From JAJDTR01 sp965220415 (GTDB lineage: Bacteria; Poribacteria; WGA-4E; JAJDTR01), in contig OZ244829.1 of the NCBI GenBank assembly GCA_965220415.1, positions 2,914,001 to 2,978,000 of the forward strand: 64,000 nucleotides of DNA. The letters run 5' to 3'. The position numbers and the translations under genes were made by a program. Positions 15,567-26,050 of this stretch are shown piece after piece. Below the pieces are notes generated by a model, which saw only the letters and a program-made list of their open reading frames with translations, ran no database searches and had not been told where the DNA came from. Numbering within the stretch: the stretch's first letter is position 1; every line of letters starts with the position of its first letter.

Positions 15567-17828
15567 TCACATCCCGTGCCGTGGCGGCGGTTCAACCACC
15601 CGCCCATCCTCAAGGCGAGGGTAAGTACGATTTCCGTCCGTATCAATCAAACTGACCTCCAAAAGCCTCACGGCGGAGTTTTTGATCGCGAGAACTTCAA
15701 ACGTAAGCTTGTCAAGCTTTCCGTCGCCCTCTCCGACCCCATCCATCGACTGCCCCCCGAACGTCACGCACCCCTCCTCAACCACGGGCGGAATAACGTG
15801 CAGCGCTCCCGGAAAGAAGGAGCTATATCCACTATCAACATAACGCAGCGCGTCCGGGTCAAAAAGCACTGTTGCCTCAAAGCCTGCCACGTTCTCCCCG
15901 GATTCTATCAAGAGCGACAACGAGAATTGGCTTTCAAGCGCGGGCGATGTCGTCCAAGACGGTGCAATACTCACTGTTGAACTCGCGGCGGGCGGTGCGG
16001 CATCGTAGTCCCAGATAAGCACGGTACCATCCCCTCCTGCACCGTACAGCCTCTCGCCATCCGGGCTGAACGCGAGGTCGTAGACCGCCCCCGAGTTCCC
16101 TGCAATTTGGCGCTCAAGTTCCCACGCCTTCTCGCCTCGCACGAGAAGGGTGATGTGCGAATGCCCAACCGCAAGCGTGCTCCCGAACGGGCTGAATGCC
16201 ATACTCCTGATGATTCCTCCTAATCCGTCAAGTGTTTGTCGATGCTCGCCTGTATTGGCATCCCAGAGCCGCACCGTTCCATCGTCATCCCCACTGGCAA
16301 GTCCGTTGCCATCACGGGTGAACGCGACGCTCCGCACCTCATCGGTATGCCCGGAGAGAATATGCTTCAGTTCGCCCGTGTCGGAGTTCCACAATCCCAC
16401 CGTCTTGTCGGCGCTCCCGCTGGCGAGCGTATTGCCGTCCGGGCTGAATGCTACACTATGAACTCGATCCGTATGCGCGTTGATGGTGTGCAGATGTTCA
16501 CCCGTCTCCGCATTCCACAGACCCACTGTCCCGCCTCTACCTCCTGCAGCTAGAACACTGCCATCAGAACTGAACACCGGGCGCGTCACTCTATTCTGAT
16601 CCTCGTCAGTTCTAAATTGAAGTTCCCAGGTCTCGGCATCCCACAGCCCAATCGACGTGTGCCCGCCGCAGGCAAGCACACTGCCGTCCGGACTGAACGC
16701 TAGCGGGCCGACCTGGCGGCAATCCTCCGTGAGTGTACGCAGCAGTTCGCCCGTTTTGGCGTTCCACACCAGGAGCTCATTTCGACTCGACCCGGCAAGC
16801 ACGCTGCCGCTTGGACTCACAGCAAGACTCCTCATGTCGTATGGGTGGTCCAAGACCGTTCCTGCAACTTCTCCACTGTCGACATCCCACAACTGCACCG
16901 TCCCCTTATACAGAGCGCCGGCGAGGATTTTGCCATCCGGGCTGAACGCCACGCTATTCATGCCGCCCAAATACGAGGAAAGCGTCTGCCGCACCCTCAT
17001 ATTTTTCGTGTCCCAGAGTTGTACGTCCGGGTCGTTTCCGCTGCTGGCAAGTGTACTGCCATCCGGACTGAACGTCACGCATTGAACCTGACCGCCGTGT
17101 CTGCTGTGCGCGCGCACGTGCTCGCCCGTTTCAGTATTCCACAACCGCACGGCGTTGTCCCAACCCCCGCTCGCAAGCGTGACGCCGTCTCGATTGAAGG
17201 CAAGGCTGCTGATATAGTTGTGCCCGCTGAGTGTATGTAGACACTTTCCCGTGTTGACATCCCAGAATCGCAACGTGCCGTCTATGTCTCCGCTGGCGAG
17301 AGTGTTGCCATCCGGACTGAATACCGCGCTATTGACCGGAGCCGCATGCCCGACGAGTTTGTGTAGTTGTTCGCCCGTTCCGGCATCCCACACTCTCACC
17401 GTCCGATCTCTATGCGCGCTGGCAATCGCGCTGCCCTGCCGGTTAAACTCCACGCTGTTGGCTTCGTACGCATGTCCCGGGAGTGTACCCAGTTTTTCGC
17501 CGCTGCTAACATCCCAAAGATGCACCCCGCGGCGATTTCCTGTGGCGAGTGTCCCCCCGTCCGGACTGAACGCTATACACGCGACACTTCCCCAACTCAC
17601 GGTGAGCAAGGCGACCTCCTGAAGCGTTGCGGTATCATACAGCCAAACACCATTCGTGCTGGCTGCAGCAAGCAGGTTACCGTCGGGCGAAAATTCTATC
17701 TCGGCTATCCGCCCCTTCCCCAAGCGCATCTTGGCGCCCTCCGGCAACCCCCATCGCGTATACTCCTGAGCAACGCCGTCGACCGAACACACAACCAACA
17801 GAACAAGCGACACAACCACAACTTTCAT
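15567..17828 (-). CDS. Secreted WD40 protein, 14 repeats, ending after a cohesin-like domain
   Basis: A protein of about 753 residues with a signal peptide, EYTRWGLPEGAKMRLGKG, 14 WD40 repeats (to about residue 620) and a cohesin-like domain (about 630-745; VAGFEATVLFDPDALRYVD, then KLDKLTFEVLA). It stops at RVVEPPPRHGM without the dockerin or sorting module of its paralogues, so it may be a 3'-truncated family member or a freely secreted one. The preferred ATG at 17828 follows AAAGGTGGTG; an upstream GTG at 17840 overlaps that site. The blades are very close in DNA to those of the 9301 and 18520 genes. Confidence 0.82.
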   Translation of the reverse strand: MKVVVVSLVLLVVCSVDGVAQEYTRWGLPEGAKMRLGKGRIAEIEFSPDGNLLAAASTNGVWLYDTATLQEVALLTVSWGSVACIAFSPDGGTLATGNRRGVHLWDVSSGEKLGTLPGHAYEANSVEFNRQGSAIASAHRDRTVRVWDAGTGEQLHKLVGHAAPVNSAVFSPDGNTLASGDIDGTLRFWDVNTGKCLHTLSGHNYISSLAFNRDGVTLASGGWDNAVRLWNTETGEHVRAHSRHGGQVQCVTFSPDGSTLASSGNDPDVQLWDTKNMRVRQTLSSYLGGMNSVAFSPDGKILAGALYKGTVQLWDVDSGEVAGTVLDHPYDMRSLAVSPSGSVLAGSSRNELLVWNAKTGELLRTLTEDCRQVGPLAFSPDGSVLACGGHTSIGLWDAETWELQFRTDEDQNRVTRPVFSSDGSVLAAGGRGGTVGLWNAETGEHLHTINAHTDRVHSVAFSPDGNTLASGSADKTVGLWNSDTGELKHILSGHTDEVRSVAFTRDGNGLASGDDDGTVRLWDANTGEHRQTLDGLGGIIRSMAFSPFGSTLAVGHSHITLLVRGEKAWELERQIAGNSGAVYDLAFSPDGERLYGAGGDGTVLIWDYDAAPPAASSTVSIAPSWTTSPALESQFSLSLLIESGENVAGFEATVLFDPDALRYVDSGYSSFFPGALHVIPPVVEEGCVTFGGQSMDGVGEGDGKLDKLTFEVLAIKNSAVRLLEVSLIDTDGNRTYPRLEDGRVVEPPPRHGM

Positions 17829-17840
17829 CTCAAGCACCAC

Positions 17841-18519
17841 CTTTCCAAGGTAGTAGGATCAACCGAGTGAATAGCGAGGGCGATAGAGATCTTCAGTGTT
17901 GATAGAATGCGACATGCCCAGATTCCCGCGCTCCAGAGGAGCGCAATGTGTGTCGTGCATCATAAAATGACACTCGTTTTACGCTCTGTGACTGGCTTTG
18001 AGCGAGTGTTACTTGATAGATATCCCATAACGAAGGCCATAGTAGATCCCCTGCCCGCCATCCCGTATAGGGCACACTGACAATCACTAATTAACACACG
18101 ACCCCGTAGTAGGCATACGCCGTATGCCGTAACCCTCCTCGTAAAGATTACGTCACCGCGAAGAGATTGCAATCCCATAGAGATTTCATCAACCTGTGAA
18201 AGCGCCGGAGGTGCGAAAGGTGTATAGTAACGCCGAAGACCTTCACATCAAAGCCCCAGCCGGGATCAAGCGAACGGATAGTGAGCGCGATAGAGATCCC
18301 TCAAGCGACTGGATAAGGAGTGCGATAGAGTTCTCTCAACCAATCTTAATCTGCGAAATCCCTTAATCACACGAATCCCAGTTCGGACAATTACCCCCTC
18401 CTCCCCCCATCCAACTCTCGACGCCTCCCTCCCGCTTCCCCGTTCTCTCGTTTTCCTGTCTTCCCTTCTTCCACCCTTCCCCACTCCCCACTGCCTCTAC
18501 TAGCCACTGACCACTGCCT
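17841..18519. repeat. Repeat mosaic with tandem 35-bp elements and part of the IS-associated repeat
   Basis: No gene. A 35-bp element at 17859-17893 runs into a copy of the IS110-flanking repeat (17893-18010), which includes a hairpin GCGCTCC-AGA-GGAGCGC and an ACACTCG/CGAGTGT inverted pair ending at GTGTTACTTGATAG. A GTAG hairpin with arms GGCATAC/GTATGCC is near 18106-18130. Two 35-bp elements stand head to tail without a gap at 18266-18300 and 18301-18335. 8-bp polypyrimidine repeats (18395-18490) and 7-bp repeats (18495-18535) end the region. Confidence 0.7.
18266..18335 (+). repeat. Two 35-bp elements directly head to tail
   Basis: The first copy (head TCAAGCGAACGGATA, tail GCGATAGAGATCCC) is followed at once by the second (head TCAAGCGACTGGATA, tail GCGATAGAGTTCTC). 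Both are exactly 35 bases, which defines the element's borders. Confidence 0.85.
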
Positions 18520-20460
18520 TTACTGGCCACTGCCCCTAGGAGGCGTGACAGCATCGTAGTCCCAGACGAGCACCGTACCGTCTCCACTCGCGCTGAAAAG
18601 CGTCCTTCCATCCGAGCTAAACGCAAGGCTTGTGATGCCGCCGGTGTGCCCGACAATTTTGCGCCGATGTTTCCACACCCCTCCCTCCCGGGTGAGAAAG
18701 GTGATGCGCGAACCCCCAACAGCCAGCGTGTCCCCATCGGGACTGAATGCCATACTCCTGATGAACCCTCCTAAACCGTCAAGTGTTTGTTGATGTTCGC
18801 CGGTTTTGACATCCCAGAGTCGCACCCTTCCACCAACAGTCCCACTGAAAAGCCCGTTGCCATCCCGGGTGAACGCCACACGCCACACCCAACTGGAATG
18901 CCCGGCGAGAGTCTGCTTCAGTTCGCCCGTTTTAGCGTTCCACAGTCGCACCATCTTGTCGAAACCCCCGCTGGCAAGCGTATTGCCATCCGGACTGAAT
19001 GCCACGCACATGACCATTGTCGTACGTGAAACGTCTACGACTACGCTCACAAGTTCGCCCGTTTCCCGGTGTCGATCGCGCGGCGGGTTTGGCTCCGGTT
19101 GATGTGCAATGACTGTCCGCAGATGTGCGCCCGTCTCGGCATCCCACAGCCCCACTGTCCCGTCGGTGCTCGCTGTAGCGAAAACGCTGCCATCAGGGCT
19201 GAACGCCAGGCTGGTGACTGTCCACTGATGCCCGGTAGTCGTAAATTGAAGTTCCCCCGTCGCGGCATCCCACAGCCGCGTCCCCGTGCGGCCGCCGCAG
19301 GCAATCGCACTGCCGTCCGGGCTAAACGAAACGCTGCCGGCTTGGGCGAAATCCTTGGTGAGTGTACGCAGCAGTTCGCCCGTTTCGGCGTTCAACAACT
19401 GCACCTCATGCCGAGTCGACGTGGCAAGCATGCTCCCGCTTGGATTCAGCGCAAGACTCCTGATGTCGTGAGGGTGCCCGGAGAGCGTCCCTGCAACGGC
19501 TCCGCTGTTGACATCCCACAACTGCACCGGTCCCTCGGTAAACGATGCGGCAAGCGTTTTGCCATCCGGACTAAACCTCACGCTATTTTTGCCGGACCGA
19601 TTCCCCATGAACGTCTGTCGCAACTTCCACGTTTTTATGTCCCAGAGCCGTACTCTCGATTCGTTGTCGCCGCTGGCAAACGCACTACCGTCCTCACTGA
19701 ACGTTACACTGTGAACCCGAGCTTCATGTCCGGAGAGTGTGCGCAGATGCTCGCCCGTTTCAACGTTCCACAGCCGCACCGTGTTGTCCCAACTCCCACT
19801 CGCGAGCGTGACGCCGTCTCGACTGAAGGCAACGCTGCTGATATCGCCCGTGTGTCCGCCGAGTGAACGTAGACACCTGCCCGTGTTGACATCCCAGAGT
19901 CGTATCATGCTGTGCATGTCTCCGCTGGCGAGAGTGTTGCCATCCGGACTGAAAACCACGCTATTGACATGAGACGAATGTCCGACGAGTTTGTGCAGTT
20001 GTTCGCCGGTTTTCGCATCCCAAATTGTCACCGTCCCATCAGAAACCCCGCTGGCAATCGCGCTGCCCGACGAGTTAAACGCCACGCTCTCGACGTAGTA
20101 CAAATCTCCGGATAATGCACCCAATTTTTCGCCGCTGTTAACATCCCAGAGATGAATTCCGTGGCTATTTCCTCCGGCGAGCGTCCCCCCATCCGGACTG
20201 AACGCTATGCCTGAGACCTTACCCGATCTCACCGGAATGAATGAAGATTCTCGAAGCGTCGCCGTATCATAGAACCAAACACCGATAGTCGTAGCGACAG
20301 CAAGTTGGGAACCGTCAGGCAGATACTCTATTTCAATCACACTCCCCTTGCCTATCCGCAACTTGGCGCCCTCCGGCAGCCCCCACCGAGCGTACTCCCG
20401 AGCAACGCCATTAACCGAAAACACAACCAGAACAACGAGCGACGCAACCACAGTTTTCAT
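18520..20460 (-). CDS. Secreted WD40 protein, 14 repeats only, truncated after the propellers
   Basis: A protein of about 646 residues. A signal peptide and EYARWGLPEGAKLRIGKG are followed by 14 WD40 repeats and a short tail GTVLVWDYDAVTPPRGSGQ. The cohesin-like and sorting modules of the paralogues are missing: the frame runs from the last blade into a block of 7-bp repeats, whose codons make the final GSGQ. This looks like 3' loss at a repeat rather than a designed end. Around residues 455-490 one inter-blade loop has an insert rich in Pro and Arg (PEPNPPRDRHRETGELVS). The ATG at 20460 has AAAGGTGGTG upstream. Confidence 0.8.
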   Translation of the reverse strand: MKTVVASLVVLVVFSVNGVAREYARWGLPEGAKLRIGKGSVIEIEYLPDGSQLAVATTIGVWFYDTATLRESSFIPVRSGKVSGIAFSPDGGTLAGGNSHGIHLWDVNSGEKLGALSGDLYYVESVAFNSSGSAIASGVSDGTVTIWDAKTGEQLHKLVGHSSHVNSVVFSPDGNTLASGDMHSMIRLWDVNTGRCLRSLGGHTGDISSVAFSRDGVTLASGSWDNTVRLWNVETGEHLRTLSGHEARVHSVTFSEDGSAFASGDNESRVRLWDIKTWKLRQTFMGNRSGKNSVRFSPDGKTLAASFTEGPVQLWDVNSGAVAGTLSGHPHDIRSLALNPSGSMLATSTRHEVQLLNAETGELLRTLTKDFAQAGSVSFSPDGSAIACGGRTGTRLWDAATGELQFTTTGHQWTVTSLAFSPDGSVFATASTDGTVGLWDAETGAHLRTVIAHQPEPNPPRDRHRETGELVSVVVDVSRTTMVMCVAFSPDGNTLASGGFDKMVRLWNAKTGELKQTLAGHSSWVWRVAFTRDGNGLFSGTVGGRVRLWDVKTGEHQQTLDGLGGFIRSMAFSPDGDTLAVGGSRITFLTREGGVWKHRRKIVGHTGGITSLAFSSDGRTLFSASGDGTVLVWDYDAVTPPRGSGQ

Positions 20461-20472
20461 TTGACGCACCAC

Positions 20473-20967
20473 CTTTCCTAGGATGAAAATATGTCAAATC
20501 TTGGAAGAGCATTTATGCAGAACTGTAGGGTACGATCAACCGAGCGGATAGCGAGGGCGATAGAGATCCCTCAACCGAGCGGATAGCGAGGGATCAAGCA
20601 AGTGAATAACGCGCGCGATAGTAAATCCTGCGATAGAAGTCCCTTCCGATTCCCGACTCCCACCTGTAGGAGCGATCAACTGAACGAATAGATCAAGTGA
20701 CCGAATAGGGAACGCGGTAGAGATCCTAAGGCGATAGTAGATCCTGATAGAAGTCCCATAGAGATCTCATAGAAACTCCCGTGCGACCGAGATCCACTGA
20801 TGACTGGTCACAGGCCACTGCTTTCCCTCCTTCCCGTTTTCCATCGTTCCTCTCTTCCACCGTCCTAACTCTCCACCCACCGCCACCTATCCTCTCCCAG
20901 TCCTCTCGTTTTTCTGTTTTTTCCTCTTCCTCCGTGCCACCCTTCCCCACGAGCCACCGACCACGAA
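20473..20967. repeat. Repeat mosaic with nested 35-bp elements and 8-bp repeats
   Basis: No gene. The first 50 bases (20473-20525) match the upstream regions of the WD40 genes that start at 29036 and 36439. Two nested arrays of the 35-bp element follow (20536-20643 and 20676-20780); the second splits a GTAGGAGCGA hairpin. Then 7-bp repeats (20797-20822) and 8-bp polypyrimidine repeats (20826-20960). Confidence 0.7.
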
Positions 20968-22839
20968 TCACCGAACTCTGCCTCTCTCTGAGAAATCGGA
21001 CAAATCCCAAAATAGCACCGTACCATCATTACTTCCGCTAACCAAAGTTCCTCCATCCGGTGTAAACGCCGCGCAAGTGATAGACGTAAGATGCCCGGGA
21101 AAAGAACCCAGTAACTCGCCGGTCTCGGTATCCCAAAGCCGCACCTCTTTACCGATAGTCGCCATAGAAATCGTTCCGCCATCCGGGCTGAACGCAACAT
21201 TGCCGGTTTTGCGCACAATGTTGTCGAGCGTACGCATTTCTCTCCACGACACGGCATCCCATAACGTCGCCCCATCACGACTCATACTCGCAAATATTTT
21301 ACCCTCCGGGCTAAACCCGACACCCTCGACCGGGTACATATGTGCCGCAAGAACGCGCACGCGTTCCCCGGTCCTCGCATCCCAGATGACCACCGTGCCG
21401 TCTTCGCTTCCACTTGCGAGCGTTCTCCCACTCGGACTAAAAGCTACGCTCTTGACCGCCTTTGCGTGCCAGTTGAGCGTGTGAAGTAGATTGCCGGTTC
21501 CCGCGTCCCACAGTCGTACCGCATTCTCCTGTCGCCCCCCTCCGGTAGCCAGTGCGCTTCCATCCGGGCTGAACGCTACGCTCAAGACGATATCCTCATG
21601 ACCTGTCAACCCCCGCAGTAGTTCCCCTGTTTCCGCATCCCACAACCGCGCCTCCCCACCGCCCCCGCTCGCAATCCTGCCGCCATCCGGGCTAAACGCT
21701 ACGCTATTGACGTTGCTCGTATGTCCCATGAGCGTGCGCCGAAGTTCGCCGGTGCTGAGATCCCACAACGAGATCTCCGTTAAATTTCCAGTCGCCGCCA
21801 GATCGCCGTTGGAACTGACCGCCAAGCTTTTGACCGATACAACGTGCCCCGATATTGTGCCCGTTTGCTGCCCGGTATCGGGATCCCAGAATCGCACCGT
21901 CCCGTCCCTACTCCCGCTGGCGAGCGTGCCCCCGTCGGGACTGAACGCTACGCTCGCTACCCTATCTTTGTGCCCCGTGATGGTGGGTAGACTTTCCCCC
22001 GTTCCGGCATCCCACAAATACACATTGTCACTGAAATTTGCTACTGCCACCACACCGCCATCCGGCCTGATTGCTATACTCTCGACCGTGGCGCCGGGCA
22101 CCTCAAGCACATGCTCCAGTGTTCCGGTATTCAAATTCCAGAGCCGCACCGTGCCGTCCCAACCACCGGAGGCGAGCACGTTGCCATCCCGGCCAAACAC
22201 GACGCTTTTGACAAGCGACGTATGCCCGCTAATTGTACGCAAATGTTCACCTGTGACGGCGTCCCAGATTCCGACCGCGTTGCCCTGAGTACCGGCGGCG
22301 AGCATCCTGCTGTCCGGACCAAACGCAACACTATTGACCTGCGACTTAACCCCGCGAAACGTGCGAACAAGCTTGCCGGTTTTGACATCCCAAAGTCGCA
22401 ACTGCCCCCGCGGGTCATAACCTCCCGTGGCAAGCCTTCTGCCATTCGGACTGAATGCCACGCTTGCAACGACACGCGTGTGCCCGGGGAGCGACGCCAG
22501 TTTTTTCCTCGAAACGGCATCCCATAGTCGCACCCCGCCGTCCCAACTTCCGCTCGCAAGCAATCTACCGTCCGGACTAAACGCGACGCTCCTCACCCCA
22601 CTCGGATGCACTGCGAGCAAGTCCAACGCTTGACGACTCGACGTATCGTAGAGCCAAACGCCGAGAGAACTGGCGACCGCGAGGCGCGTCCCATCTTGAG
22701 AATACGCAATCTCGACAATGCCGCCCTTGCCTAAGCGCGTCTTGGCACCGTCGGGAAGACTCCACCGCGTATACTCATTCGCCAGACCATCATGCGAAAC
22801 AAGTGCCAACAGAAAAAGTAATGACACCGTCTTCATCAT
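20968..22839 (-). CDS. Secreted WD40 protein, 14 repeats, no C-terminal module
   Basis: A 623-residue protein with a signal peptide (about residues 3-19), EYTRWSLPDGAKTRLGKG and 14 WD40 repeats. It ends DLSDFSERGRVR just after the last blade. It is closest in blade order to the 12466 gene: its last five blades share phrases such as LLHTLNWHAK, VLAAHMYPVEGVGFSPEG and RDGATLWDAVSW. It may be a propeller-only relative of that gene, either naturally short or truncated. No clear ribosome binding site precedes MMKTVSLL. Confidence 0.8.
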   Translation of the reverse strand: MMKTVSLLFLLALVSHDGLANEYTRWSLPDGAKTRLGKGGIVEIAYSQDGTRLAVASSLGVWLYDTSSRQALDLLAVHPSGVRSVAFSPDGRLLASGSWDGGVRLWDAVSRKKLASLPGHTRVVASVAFSPNGRRLATGGYDPRGQLRLWDVKTGKLVRTFRGVKSQVNSVAFGPDSRMLAAGTQGNAVGIWDAVTGEHLRTISGHTSLVKSVVFGRDGNVLASGGWDGTVRLWNLNTGTLEHVLEVPGATVESIAIRPDGGVVAVANFSDNVYLWDAGTGESLPTITGHKDRVASVAFSPDGGTLASGSRDGTVRFWDPDTGQQTGTISGHVVSVKSLAVSSNGDLAATGNLTEISLWDLSTGELRRTLMGHTSNVNSVAFSPDGGRIASGGGGEARLWDAETGELLRGLTGHEDIVLSVAFSPDGSALATGGGRQENAVRLWDAGTGNLLHTLNWHAKAVKSVAFSPSGRTLASGSEDGTVVIWDARTGERVRVLAAHMYPVEGVGFSPEGKIFASMSRDGATLWDAVSWREMRTLDNIVRKTGNVAFSPDGGTISMATIGKEVRLWDTETGELLGSFPGHLTSITCAAFTPDGGTLVSGSNDGTVLFWDLSDFSERGRVR

Positions 22840-23200
22840 CTTAGCAGTATCGTTTCAAAGTAGTAGGTAAACCATCTGTTGCCAATTGTAGGAGCGATCA
22901 ACCGACCGAATAGATCAAGCAAACGAATAGTGCGCGCGATAGAGATCCTAGGGCGATAGAGATCCCTCTCCAGGTCGCGACCACGGCCATCTCCCCCTCG
23001 GTACGCTCGACTCACGCGCGATCGCACATCACCTACCATAGAGATCTCCCTACGACTTCCCCCCGCGTAATTCGTGTAATCGGTGATTCAGACAATAAAC
23101 CACCTTTCTTCAAACCTTCCCGTCGTCTCGTTCTCCCGTTTTCTTCTCGCCTCCCATCCTTCCCCACCGACCTCACTAATCACTAGGCACTGACCACTGG
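22840..23200. repeat. Repeat mosaic with a clean nested 35-bp pair
   Basis: No gene. A GTAGGAGCGA hairpin (22888 on) is split by an outer 35-bp element (from 22898) that is itself split by an inner one (22915-22949). The outer tail ends at 22966 and the hairpin resumes as TCTCCAGGTCGCGACC. Then come an AATTCGTGTAATCGGTGATT repeat (about 23068-23095) and 8-bp (23105-23165) and 7-bp repeats (23180-23222). Confidence 0.75.
22898..22966 (+). repeat. 35-bp element nested in another, both in a GTAG hairpin
   Basis: Outer head TCAACCGACCGAATA, inner complete copy 22915-22949, then outer tail GGCGATAGAGATCCC. The two heads are balanced by two tails, as expected for insertion of one copy into another. 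Confidence 0.85.
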
Positions 23201-26050
23201 TCACTGGTCACTAGCCACTGCCTTCCTCATCTTCCGCGATGCCATACAATCCCACTTCACAAGCTCACAAAGAAAAAGCCCGTTCGGGACCGGCTTCCCT
23301 TCATCGTCACGTCCGTCCCAATACGCCGCCCTCGACTGGCCCACATAATACCCCGGATTCTGAGACCCAAGGTCAAAATGCCGCACCGGCAAACCCTTTC
23401 TGTCGTAAATTGTTATATAGACCTCCATCTTGAATGCCAGATGGTACGGAATCCACGTTCCCTCATTGAACGGGTTGGGATAGTTCGGCAATAGCGCTGT
23501 CTCCTTCGGAACCGACACCGCTAGCCGATGTTGAAGCGTGCGAACGCTATCCTTTAAGTCCGCGTCGGTGGTGTCCGACCCGCGTCCCTTCCTCACCCAA
23601 TCCGCGACATCTGCAGACGTAAGGATCGCCTGCGCGGCGAGATACGCTGCCGGCTCAGATTTGGCAATCTCAAGATTTGTTACAGCCTGAAACAGGTCCA
23701 CTGTATCCACAACGCCATCCCCGTTGACATCGGCGCCAATCTTACCCGTCCCATTACGCCCTATGGAAACCTGCGGCAAGTCCAAAATGCTAATCACGCC
23801 GTCACCATCTACATCCACGACGACGCGGGACGGTTCCTCCACCCGTGCATCCTCAAGGCGTGGGAAGGATTGTCTCGCGTCCGGATCTACCAAGCTAACT
23901 TCCGACAACTTCAGTTCGGAGTTCTTGACCGCGAGAACTTCGAAGCTGAGTGTGACAAGCGTCCCGTCGCCATCGCCGGTGCTTCCGAGCGACACTGCCC
24001 CCACCGTCAGACGATGTCCATCAACCGCGGGCGGCACGAAGAACGCGCCCTCCGGCAGGTAGTCGCCGGCGGCGCTTTTCACATACCGGAGCGCCGCAGC
24101 GTCAAAGCTGACGGTTGCCTGATAAGCCGAAACGTTAACGCCGTTCTCAACCTCAAGGGAGAGCGTGAACTGTTCCCCAACCGAGGGCGACGGCGCAGAC
24201 GAGGGAACCAGCCTTATCGTCGAGTTCGCCTCTGACGGCTGCCCGATGTCCCAGAGCAGCACACTCCCCGTACTGGCAGAAGTGGCTAGCGTCCTCCCGT
24301 CCGAACTGATTGCGGCACAACGAAACTTGCCCGAATCTCCAGTGAGAGATTCCGGAGGTTTTCGCGTGGGTGCGTGCCACAGTTCAATCACCTGATGATC
24401 CCAAAGCGCCAGCACACCGCCATCCGGACTGAACGCCGCTCCAGCGTACCGAGACCTCGACCCGGTAGGTATATGCCGATATTCCCACGTGCTTGTATTC
24501 CAAAGCCGCAGTTCCTTGCTCGTTGCGCAGTATAATGTCTTGCCGTCGCCGCTAAACGCGACATCCTTGACTTCATCCTTTTCAAATCCAATCAATCTCC
24601 TCAGATGCCTACCCGTCTTTGACTCCCACAACAGAATCTCTTTGCTGCCGCTAGACACAATCACACTGCCATCCCGGCTGAACCTTAGGTTATCGACTCC
24701 AAACTCATGCCCGCTGAGTGTCCGCAGATGTTCCCCCGAGTCGGTATCCCACAGAAGGATGTCCGCACCGATTCCCGCAGCCAGCGCCCCTCCAACCGGA
24801 CTGAACGCTAAACTTAAGACATTTCTGCCATGCTGCTCGCTGAGTGTTCGCAGAAGTTCACCCGTCCTGCCGTCCCACAGCAAAACCTTCTGAGTTCCCC
24901 CGGACGCAAACAAACGCCCATCCCGACTGAATCTTAGGCTTTGCGGTCCAAATGCATGCCCCCTGAGTGTGCGCACATGTTCCCCGGACTTGGCATCCCA
25001 TAATCGAATGTCCCGGCCACTTCCAACGGCGAGAATCCTGTCATCGGGGCTAAACGTTACGCACCCCGAACCCGTCTCCATCCAAGCGATCGAGCGGAAC
25101 TGGGCTCCCGACTCGGCATCCCAGAATCGCAGTACGTTGTCTCCACTTACACTTGCGATCGTGCTGCCATCCGGGCTATAAACTACGCTGAAGATGCCCC
25201 CCGACGGTCCGACTAACCGTTGTTGCAGCCTTCCCGCTTCGGTATCCCACAGGGTAATTCCGCCTGAACTCCCGGCGACCACCCGTGCGCCGTCCGGCGC
25301 AAACGCGACGCGAGGCGCTGACTTCATATACCCGGAGCGGCTCCACAGAAGTTCCCAAGTGCTGGTATCCCACAGGCACAGCCTAGCACCGACACCGCCG
25401 GCCACAATCGTATTGCCGACCGGGCTAAAGTCCGAATAAATGACCTCACTGATCATGTGCAACTCTTCGCCGGTCTCGACATCCCACACGCGCATTGTGC
25501 GGTCCTCGGAACAAGTAACAAGGACGCTCCCATCCGGGCTGAACGCGATGCTCGTGACAACATCGGCGTGTCCTGTTAATGTATGCTTTTTCGCGCCCGT
25601 TTCGACATCCCGAATCTGCACCTCGCGTAAACTCACGCTGGCAAGTGACGAACCGGTCGGGCTGAATGTCACACTCTTGACAGCGTTTTCATGCCGGAGA
25701 GGAGGGAGTTTCGGCTCCCCCGTTCCGGCATCCCACAGCCGCACCGTCATGTCCTCGCTCCCGCTGGCGAGCAAGCTGCCGTCCGGGCTGTATGCGACAC
25801 TCACCACCCCGCCCGTATGTTCGGTGAGCAGAGCGACCTCCTTAAGCGTCTCCGTGTCATACAGCCAAATTCCGATAGAACTTGCGATGGCAAGCCGAGT
25901 CCCGTCCGGCGAATACGCCAGATCTTCCATCTCTCCCCTGCCGATCCGTCTATGCGCACCCTCCGGCAACCCCCACGTCGCATACTCCTGCGCAACGCCA
26001 TCAATCGACAACAGGGCTAATAAAAAGAGTGATGATATCGCGATCTTCAT
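23201..26050 (-). CDS. Secreted WD40 protein, 14 repeats, with cohesin-like, dockerin and sorting modules
   Basis: The 949-residue product has every module of the family. In order: signal peptide, EYATWGLPEGAHRRIGRG, 14 WD40 repeats to about residue 610, a cohesin-like domain (about 615-740; VSAYQATVSFDAAALRYVK, GTLVTLSFEVLA), a dockerin pair (DVDGDGVISILDLPQV and DVNGDGVVDTVDLFQAV), a helical linker, and the sorting module (NYPNPFNEGTWIPYHLA, YYVGQSRAAYWDGRDDEGK). The final residues KAVASDQ come from a 7-bp repeat at the stop codon. AAAGGCGGT precedes the ATG. Having cohesin-like and dockerin domains in one chain would allow chains to link to each other, if these domains bind as in cellulosomes. 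That remains to be shown. Confidence 0.85.
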   Translation of the reverse strand: MKIAISSLFLLALLSIDGVAQEYATWGLPEGAHRRIGRGEMEDLAYSPDGTRLAIASSIGIWLYDTETLKEVALLTEHTGGVVSVAYSPDGSLLASGSEDMTVRLWDAGTGEPKLPPLRHENAVKSVTFSPTGSSLASVSLREVQIRDVETGAKKHTLTGHADVVTSIAFSPDGSVLVTCSEDRTMRVWDVETGEELHMISEVIYSDFSPVGNTIVAGGVGARLCLWDTSTWELLWSRSGYMKSAPRVAFAPDGARVVAGSSGGITLWDTEAGRLQQRLVGPSGGIFSVVYSPDGSTIASVSGDNVLRFWDAESGAQFRSIAWMETGSGCVTFSPDDRILAVGSGRDIRLWDAKSGEHVRTLRGHAFGPQSLRFSRDGRLFASGGTQKVLLWDGRTGELLRTLSEQHGRNVLSLAFSPVGGALAAGIGADILLWDTDSGEHLRTLSGHEFGVDNLRFSRDGSVIVSSGSKEILLWESKTGRHLRRLIGFEKDEVKDVAFSGDGKTLYCATSKELRLWNTSTWEYRHIPTGSRSRYAGAAFSPDGGVLALWDHQVIELWHAPTRKPPESLTGDSGKFRCAAISSDGRTLATSASTGSVLLWDIGQPSEANSTIRLVPSSAPSPSVGEQFTLSLEVENGVNVSAYQATVSFDAAALRYVKSAAGDYLPEGAFFVPPAVDGHRLTVGAVSLGSTGDGDGTLVTLSFEVLAVKNSELKLSEVSLVDPDARQSFPRLEDARVEEPSRVVVDVDGDGVISILDLPQVSIGRNGTGKIGADVNGDGVVDTVDLFQAVTNLEIAKSEPAAYLAAQAILTSADVADWVRKGRGSDTTDADLKDSVRTLQHRLAVSVPKETALLPNYPNPFNEGTWIPYHLAFKMEVYITIYDRKGLPVRHFDLGSQNPGYYVGQSRAAYWDGRDDEGKPVPNGLFLCELVKWDCMASRKMRKAVASDQ